DNA from: Rhabditophanes sp. KR3021
Taxonomy: Eukaryota; Nematoda; Chromadorea; Rhabditida; Alloionematidae
Direction of reading: 5' to 3'
DNA length: 64,000 bases
Assembly: GCA_963281155.1 (NCBI GenBank)
Contig: CAUJLY010000001.1
Span: 3,286,001 to 3,350,000 of the forward strand
In this document: in pieces, positions 56,895-64,000 of the stretch
How positions within the stretch are numbered: the stretch's first letter is position 1
Layout of the letters: each line of letters opens with the position of its first letter
Position numbers and translations under genes: made by a program
The notes under the pieces: generated by a model
What the model was told of the DNA's origin: nothing
The model's database searches: none
What the model saw: only the letters and a program-made list of their open reading frames with translations

Positions 56895-58108
56895 ATGAAG
56901 TTCAATTATTTTGAGAACATTAAAAGGCACAAGGCGATAGATAAAGTAAGTTGGAGATTATGTAATTTTATTATCTTTATTATTAGGTCAAGTCGAAGTT
57001 TGAAGAATTGCAAAAATTATATGCTGAGGACGAAGAACTTAGAAACAAACAGAATCAAGAAGATCGGTTGATTGAAAATGCCGAGGCTGATCAAAAGCAA
57101 AACAGAGGAGATACAATTTTGGCCATGATTGTGTTCTGTATAAATATCCTGATTCTAGGAATATGTTTGACCGCATCAATTATGTCTGGTTCATTGTCAA
57201 TTATGGCGACTTTACTAGACTCTATAATGGATATCGCCTCAAATGGTATAATTAATTGTTCTCTATGGGCTGTCAACCATACAAATCAGTATGACTACCC
57301 GAGAGGTAGAAATAAATTGGAATGCTTGTCTATACTAATTTGCAGTGTTATTATGGGAGTAGCAAATATTATGATGATAGTTCAAGCACTAGAAGCTATT
57401 CTAAACAATGAAATAGACCCCAAAGTTGATCTTCTAATCATTTTGATTGTTTTAAGTGGAAGTGCTATTAAATTAGTTTTAATGCTTGTTTGCATCAAGC
57501 ATGGAAGCAATAATAGTAGATTGTTGTCCAAAGATTTAAGGAATGATATTATCACTAGTGTATTAACTCTCATTGCAGCATACATCGGAACTAAAGTATG
57601 GAAATATGCGGACCCGATTGGAGCCGTAATTGTGTGGTATGCTTTTTATAGTGCATTTATAATTAATTTTGAAATTTAGTGCGTGCATCGCAATAAATTG
57701 GTTTAGAGATGCTATCAGCCACATTCCAATGATTGTAGGAGTTTCTGCTGAACAAAAGAATATTAGCAGGATTTTGAATATCGCGATTAATCATAGCAAA
57801 TATATAAACAAAATTGATTTTATTTCAATTTACCATGTAAGTTAATATCAATTTTAAAATAACCAAAAGTTCGATAGTTATTATTTCATGGATTTATTTG
57901 AATATTTTAGGTTGGAGAAAAGTCACAAATTGAATTGCATATTGTTTTGGACAAGTCATTGCCTCTTCAACTAACCCATCATATCAGTGAATCTCTACAA
58001 CGACATATTGAAACTCTAGAATTCGTAGAAAGAGTGTTCATTCATTGCGACTATCGCTGTGATCAAGACCAAAACTTAAAAAAAGGGATGCCAAAAGAAA
58101 CTGTCTAA
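56895..58108 (+). CDS. Cation diffusion facilitator, Mn-type, four exons
   Basis: Exons 56895-56945, 56987-57636, 57680-57836 and 57911-58108 (introns 41, 43 and 74 bp) give 351 residues. An N-terminal charged region is followed by six hydrophobic segments and a C-terminal cytosolic domain (IELHIVLDKSLPLQLTHH, VFIHCDYRCDQ). Metal-site residues are LLDSIMDIAS (Asp 95 and 99, TM2) and KDLRNDIITS (Asp 200 and 204, TM5), i.e. DxxxD in both, the signature of the manganese CDF branch rather than the HxxxD zinc branch. YPRGRNKLE follows TM2 as in the family. It probably exports Mn2+ from the cytosol in exchange for protons. Confidence 0.88.
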
Positions 58109-58372
58109 AAGATTATAACAAAAAGAGTTGAAATCACCCATTTAAAAAACAATAAGACAGTCTAATAAAAAAGTTTATAAACAGCAAAACAGGACGTAAT
58201 AACTAAATAATATCAATAAATTGTAAATGTATATACAAATTTTCTCTTAATAAATATACTCTTCATTATTAGAGACCAAAATAAGTTTTATAATATTAAG
58301 AAGAGGTGTTGGAAGGTAAAAATTCATATTTGTTAATAAATTAATATCAACGATCAGTATTATCGATAGACA

Positions 58373-59510
58373 TCACTGTCCATTATTATTGATAGAGTTT
58401 AGTACGTTCATTAGGGCAAGTAGTTGCATATTTCCTGTCATCATCATTTGAAAAGACAATAGTGGATTTCCCAACAACTGGTTGGCTTGTTGTGCGAATG
58501 GTTCAGAATTAAGAGCGGGAATCATTAAGGGATTGAAGGCTGGTAAGGCAGAGTTAACCATTGATGGCATGATAGCAGCAGAAAGCAATGTGTTGGTGAA
58601 AGATTGATCCCCAAACAAATTCAAATTGGGAATTGCTGGGGAAGGTTCTCTACTAACAGATGCGTTGACATTGCAAATATTTTCGGGAGTTGCTGCGGGC
58701 GTCATAATATTACTATGTAGATTTAGGGCATCGAAGTCAATTGCCGATCCCTTTCTTTTTCTAGTGACTGGTTCTGGGTGTGGTGTAGGAGCCTTCAATT
58801 GTAACAACTTGTAAACGTAATCATTAAGATCACACGATGCAGCAGACTGTTCAAGTTTCAGGTTTAGGGGAAGAGTAGTCTCTTGGGGATGCCCAGCATT
58901 TTCTTCACCATAGACGAAACGGTACGTGTGTTTGATGCCTGGTACCTTTGCCATAATCTTGCGCTCATAGTAATAGCGAAGACTTCTTGCCAAGTTTTCG
59001 TAATTCATTTGGGGCTTCATTTTGCGTTTGCCCCAGAGAGCCGAAATGCCTGCTGGGTTTTCAAACTATAAGAGCATATATAATATTGATTACACCAAGG
59101 CAACTTACCCTAAATTCACGTTTTTCCTTATCGGTCCATATAATGAACTCATCATAACTCCCATCGTTAAGCAATTCTTCCAAAAATTGATAGAGGTGCA
59201 CTTGTTGGTGTCTCTTCCTGTTGAGGCATTTGTTCTGTTCTGCTTCTTGCTTAATTTCAACATTTTCTTCCTTGATAACAGGATTAATTTCAAGGTCCAG
59301 TTGGGGCAATCCTTCCAATTGGAAGTCGGTCAAAGACGAAGCGCAAGACGGTGGTGAGGATGAAAAGTCTTCCTGATTGTCTAACACAATAGGAGACAAA
59401 ATGGGGGCTGTTTCATTGTGAGATGTCCCAAAAATGGTTGGTAGCTTCAGGATATCTTCAATATTCATAATTGTTGGAGAACTAAAAAGCATCATCATGT
59501 TAAAAGGCAT
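58373..59510 (-). CDS. ETS-domain transcription factor, two exons
   Basis: Exons 59109-59510 and 58373-59065 with a 43-bp intron encode 364 residues. The N-terminus is Ser/Pro/Glu-rich. The ETS domain spans about residues 104-186: VHLYQFLEELL, the splice junction inside the domain at KREFR-FENPAG, LWGKRKMKPQMNYENLARSLRYYYERKIM (helix 3, with the RxxRYYY bases-contacting Args) and HTYRFVYG. A Pro-rich and Asn/Met-rich C-terminus follows. It binds GGAA/T sites in the nucleus. It could be an ELK/SPDEF-like or nematode-specific ETS; subfamily not assigned. Convergent with the CDF gene. Confidence 0.9.
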
Positions 59511-60354
59511 AATATCAAAGATGAATAGGCTAAATACGATTAGAGGGAAAAATAATGACGAACAAAGGCAATGTCATTGCTCCAACAAAAAAAACTTAAT
59601 GAATCACTTTGAAACACTTCCTTAAAAAAGTAAGGGAGATGGGTACCTTTTGACACAATAATCAGTCCAAAGTGTCGTAACAAGATACCATGGAAGGGGG
59701 GTGTCGCAGTAGTTTTTATTGAGATAATAATTTAGTTGTCACTGCAGTGAGGAAAAAAGGAGTATGTGTATCGAAAGGTAACATCAACACAGGTGTGATA
59801 GAGTATGGAATGGTGGACGCATTATATACTTGATTCATGAGCCTAAATTGATGCCCCTAAACATAATTTCCTTTTGGGCAAAACAAAAAGACATAATTAA
59901 GATGGTCGTCTGGATTAATAGGCTAGACTATAAGGGGATTTCTCCTAAAGGAATATTTGGAATGGATCAAGAGGAGTTGTTTGATGCATAAAGGGGGATG
60001 CCTTTGACGAGTCAAACTGAATGTATGTGTCTTATGCTTATGTAATAAAACATGAATTATTGAACAAGGAAGTGGTAATTCAAATTTTAAACATTTATTG
60101 ACGAGATCATGTTACTAAAATAATAATTGAATATAAACATAAATTTTAAACTTCTTTGTCTTTACCAAAGAAGGCCAGGTTGGGCATATTTCATGAAACA
60201 CGAAGATCTAGGATGTTAACATTTTTTATTTCATAAAACACGAAAATCTAAGATGGTAATATTTTTTAATGCATCAAATTATTAAAGGAGTATAAAAATA
60301 AGAGTAATTTGAATTATTTAAAAAAGTTTGTTGACTTCCTCCAACATAGAGAAA
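59511..60354. other. Upstream region of the ETS gene
   Basis: About 840 bp with an unusual G-rich look on the plus strand (for example around 59690-59700 and 59990). It should hold the ETS promoter. No gene seen. Confidence 0.5.
60190..60270. repeat. Two-copy tandem repeat, unit about 40 bp
   Basis: Two adjacent copies of TTTCAT.AAACACGA.. AT CTA.GATG.TAA.ATTTTTTA with a few differences. No function apparent. Confidence 0.6.
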
Positions 60355-60965
60355 TTAATTGAGATTATTTGAGCTATTGGATTCTGGTTTATGGCAGTTT
60401 AACTCCCCATCCAAAACATCGAATACCACAGAGGCGTGACACGGTGGAAGGGCTATTTTATCGATATCAGCAGGATTCCATGCGGAAAGGACAATTCTGC
60501 GGTTGTTGGGATCATTTTTGATTTTATCAATAACTTGTGCTAACTGATCAACACCCTGGCCAGTGTAGTCAGTTTTGCAATCTTTGTATACAGCTCCAAA
60601 GTGACGCCATTCAAAGCCCAAGATCTCCTTCTTCTCTTTTCGTAAAACTTAAATTGCCCAAGAATGCCCTAGAACCATGTGCATCCCAAATGTTGACTCT
60701 ATTAGCTGATAACACCTTGGAATCGGTGTTTCCGGAGATAAGCCACAACAATTCCTTCATAATAAAAGTCCATTCAATTCTTTAGTTGTCAGTAGTGGCA
60801 TTGTACCTAAACCAACAAATGTCAAGATATTTTAAAAGTTACCATCACGGAGATTGAATTTGAGATAAGCTCCAGATATACCTAAGGTACCTGTTCCTGT
60901 CCAATCACCTTTTACTTTTTCTTTCTCAATAACTTCCCTTACGAGATCCATAATTTGAATTCCTC
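60355..60965 (-). pseudogene. Thymidylate synthase pseudogene
   Basis: The first exon (to 60965) reads MDLVREVIEKE, GDWTGTGTLGISGAYLKFNLRD; the phosphate-binding Arg of the usual GDRTGTGT is Trp. A short intron-like segment leads to TMPLLTTKE, then a frame change, KELLWLISGNTDSK, VNIWDAHGSRAFLGNL and [10 protein letters not shown] deletion of PVY with frameshift follows, then [25 protein letters not shown] and the catalytic PPCHA. The frame then ends at DGELNCHK plus a foreign tail, so the RSxD..LG.PFN part is missing. It cannot make dTMP. A functional TYMS must exist elsewhere. Confidence 0.8.
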
Positions 60966-62714
60966 CTAAAATGAGAATTAAAAATACTTTGAAATCGGTA
61001 AATGAATCCAAATGTAAAGTTTTATTAATGTCGGAAGATGTGTTTGTAAATAAAATTAGCCAATTTTATCTAGCTAAGGACATTTTTGCATAATGCTGTG
61101 AGATGCAATATTACCATGATTTAGTATGCCTTTCTCCAATCCTTGTCTATCCCATCAATGTCTGTGTTAGAAGATACATTTTAAAAGCGCCAATATAAAC
61201 TTTTGACATAACAAAGACTATTTGTTTGAATATAAAAATATAGATGTTCTCTCAAAAAATTAAACACTTGATAAAACGATTGCTAACGGTAAAAATAATA
61301 GAGTCACAGGTTAAACAAAAAATATTGCACATAAAGTTAGTATGACAAAATGTTTTGGTCAGCCTCTATGTTGATTAATAAAAATGGGTGACACAAACCT
61401 ATATTTGCATGATCCTTTATTGACTTTCCATTAAACTATGTACCTAATACAATAACATTAAAAAAGGCATTATTCAACACAAATAATAATTGATGCTCGA
61501 TAAATAAAAGCCAGAATTTGACTTTCATATAATAAGTTCATTTTTTGTTTAAACAGTTTGTAGGTAAAATCGGATGTTGGTGCTATAAATATATCATTTG
61601 TTAAATTAAAATCTCATAATTCTTGGAACTACCAAAGTATTTATTATGCAAGCATTGTAAAAGACCGTGGGAAATAAATACATTTCAACATCGGATTATG
61701 CTTAAATAATTAAAAATATAAAAAGATTACAAATTTAACGACAACTTTTACTAAATTTGGTAATTTGGAAAGTAACCAATCATTAACAAGCAAAATATTA
61801 TTTACTTAAGTACATAGATAACATCATTTACTAAATATGCTTACATTGGAATGTTAATTATGAATAATAAAAAGACTGAAGATTGGTAGGGATTAGATCT
61901 ACTGAGATAATAGATTTGGGTTAAACTGGAACTTTTATTGAATGTAAAACAATCCGTCGGCACTTTTCTGTACGGTCAAATCAAAATAACGAGAGCGCAT
62001 GTATATCATAAAATGTATTTGAGTAAACTCAGCTCGATTGGATTAGAGTATCGTTTATTCAAAAGATACTGTGCGTATCATCAATGGCTATAGAATAAAT
62101 TGTAAAAAGTTATTACATACAAGTTTCTAATATGTGAGGTTGATTGAGTGTCAGTACCATGGATTGCTTCTTTAAAAGATTCATTTTTTGTTTGACACGG
62201 CAGCAGGAGTGATGATAGTAATAAAATGTTGTTACAAATATCTAAAGTAATTTAAAGCAAATAACGTGAGCAGGGAAAGTGGCTTCTCAAAAGTAATGGT
62301 CTTTGGCGTTTTCCCAAATTTATATAGATCAATTAGAACACAATATGTTATATATTTTACTTCAATAAGGTATCATTGTCATAATGAAAGATTTAGAAAC
62401 ACATGTCTCAATTTATTGTTCTACCTCAGATACTAATCCAATGATCTATTTTTATATTTTGTGTTAAATATTCAAACACAAAGTTGTAAATTGAATACCG
62501 ATTTTAATATTTTTTTAAATAGTATATTGTCATTTGCCAAATAACATATGTATTGCCTTATTTTTAATCGAATTCGTTTGATTTCAAATATTTTGAACCA
62601 ACATTGGTCCTAATGCGACTTTGTTGGAATATAGACTATTCATCAAAATAATGGCATCTATTGTTTTTATTTGTCTAAAAGCATACAGACTTGTTTGAAT
62701 TACCTAGCTGAAAT
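60966..62714. other. Gene-poor region upstream of MED24
   Basis: About 1.7 kb. No gene, tRNA or transposon recognised. It includes the MED24 promoter. Confidence 0.6.
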
Positions 62715-64000
62715 ATGAAACGCCGAAACTCACAGTCACCTAATAAAGATGATGAATTATTGACAGATCATCTAATTACATTATTTTGGAACCATCATTT
62801 TGCCCATTCTAATCCGAATTTATTTGTCCGAGACGTCAGGCAGAAACTTAAAAACCAGGTAATACCTACAGCTGATGCAAGAAAGTTATGTGGTTAGTTT
62901 TGGAAATAAAAGTATTTATTATTACTTTATTTTAGACAATGTTTTTGAAAGGTTCTGCATATTTCCTCTTCCAAACGAAGAATGTATAAATCAATTGATT
63001 CATGTTGTACTGAGCAATGACATGAAGAAAGAAGACTTTGTTGATAGTGTTATCAATATTAGTGAAATGCCAAATGAATATTTGTTACCATTAATTGATA
63101 AATTAAAAGGCTTGTTTGTATTAATAAGTCCACCTTTTGGGGATACTGATGGGCTCAATATATACATTGACTGTATTTTTAAACTAATTACATGGTATTT
63201 TTCAATATACAAAAAACATTTAGGAGATGAAATTGACGACGCTGTCGTGGACTCTCTATTGGTACTGTTTGAGTCAAGATATCACAGACTATTGTACCAT
63301 TACAATACAATTCATTCTGAGGAACGTAGGCAGTTGTTTTCTACAATATCAGTAGCCATGGTAGATAAAAGTCCCAAAATTTCATCATTAATAGACGAAC
63401 AGATCATGAAATTCCCTTTGAATCTACCTGACTACTCTGTAATTGAAGTGCCCAAAACATACACAGCAATCATCTATGGAATGGTTTCAGTATATTCAAC
63501 TTTAAAAACAATTACTCCGATTGATGAAATGGCTGAGGTATTTGATGTTGTTGGTGGGAACTTTCTTCTCTCCAAACCACAGTTATTAGAAAAGATAATG
63601 AAAGCAACAATACTTTGTAAACTAGACTACGACACAGGAACTAGGAAAATGCATCTACAAGCTTTCAATTTCCTCAAAATACCCAAACTCTTCCTATATA
63701 TGTTTGAAACATTGAAAAGTATTACAAAGGAAGATATAATTGAGGCTATTGATAACATTTGCAAGGAGGTCTTTATGCTTAATTCAATTGATGCCAAAAT
63801 GAATGAAAATATTATTAAGATTATGTGTCAAGAGTTTGTTAAAATCGGCTTAATGAGTCAAGAGTCTCTGCAAAAATACATTGACATAAGGAAAAAAGAT
63901 TATTTAAAAGAAAAGGGAGTCTTGCTGGCTTTAGTAGATTCTGAAGATTTGACAATTCCACCCGTCATCAATTCAGACCAAATAAAACAACTAATTAGCA
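62715..64000 (+). CDS. Mediator subunit MED24, 5' part (runs off the window)
   Basis: Exon 1 (62715-62892) and exon 2 (62936 to the window end) flank a 43-bp intron, with in-phase join LC-DNVFERF; about 414 residues are visible. A helical repeat-like protein. The region MHLQAFNFLKIPKLFLYMFETL and IMCQEFVKIGLMSQESLQKYIDIRKKDYLKE matches the human MED24 blocks around WTAFTFLKIPQVL and QECGKQGLLSEASVNNLMAKRK. The N-terminal FWNHHFAH region fits as well. It acts in the Mediator tail/middle, linking activators to RNA polymerase II. The C. elegans member is LIN-25. Confidence 0.8.

Noticed and set aside
59105..59293. Second ORF overlapping the ETS first exon
   Set aside because: Out-of-frame shadow of the ETS coding exon.
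1..64000. CRISPR arrays, bacterial operons or a prokaryotic defence system
   Set aside because: Spliced genes, tRNA and snRNA types and receptor families show a nematode nuclear genome; no regularly spaced repeats were seen.

Overview
The window is an AT-rich stretch of a nematode nuclear genome. The evidence is split genes with very short introns (almost all 39-48 bp, GTAAGT-like donors, TTTTAG/TTTCAG acceptors), about ten serpentine chemoreceptor loci including a clear Srt-type receptor, secreted saposin-like proteins, a short PHGDH without regulatory domains, a U2 snRNA gene and a MED24 orthologue. I cannot name the species.

Region 1 (1-17758) is a very large inverted repeat. The left arm (1 to about 4268) matches the reverse complement of the right arm (about 13484-17758); the arms enclose a spacer of about 9.2 kb. 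Each arm carries a tRNA-Val(AAC), two metallothionein genes each behind a four-unit heat-shock element and TATA box, a tRNA-Gly(GCC) and a broken ORF. At the inner end of each arm lies a piece of an SF1/BBP-like KH-QUA2 pseudogene. The outer end of each arm is the 3' end of PHGDH, so a second PHGDH copy probably lies just left of the window. The spacer holds an M1 aminopeptidase pseudogene, two intact chemoreceptors, a receptor fragment and a transposase remnant. The SF1-like reading frame continues past the right inner boundary but not the left, so the right arm looks ancestral.

Region 2 (17.7-27.4 kb): PHGDH and phosphoserine aminotransferase, the first two steps of serine synthesis, lie on the same strand. 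They are followed by a saposin-like gene, a decayed hAT transposon, a four-TM protein and a secreted protein with LEA-like 11-residue repeats.

Region 3 (27.6-50.3 kb) is a chemoreceptor-rich accessory region with intact receptors (27.7, 31.4, 40.0, 46.8, 47.9 kb), one incomplete model (43.3 kb) and two pseudogenes (29.3, 49.3 kb). Among them are a U2 snRNA gene, an EGF-like secreted protein, an IgGFc-binding-like surface protein, a MITD1-C protein and two saposin-like paralogues.

Region 4 (51-64 kb) carries an unrecognised two-exon gene, a membrane-anchored carboxylesterase, broken copies of DCP2, a polypeptide GalNAc-transferase and thymidylate synthase, an Mn-type CDF transporter, an ETS transcription factor and the 5' part of MED24. 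The broken conserved genes here and in region 1 keep intron-like segments, which points to DNA-level duplication rather than retroposition.
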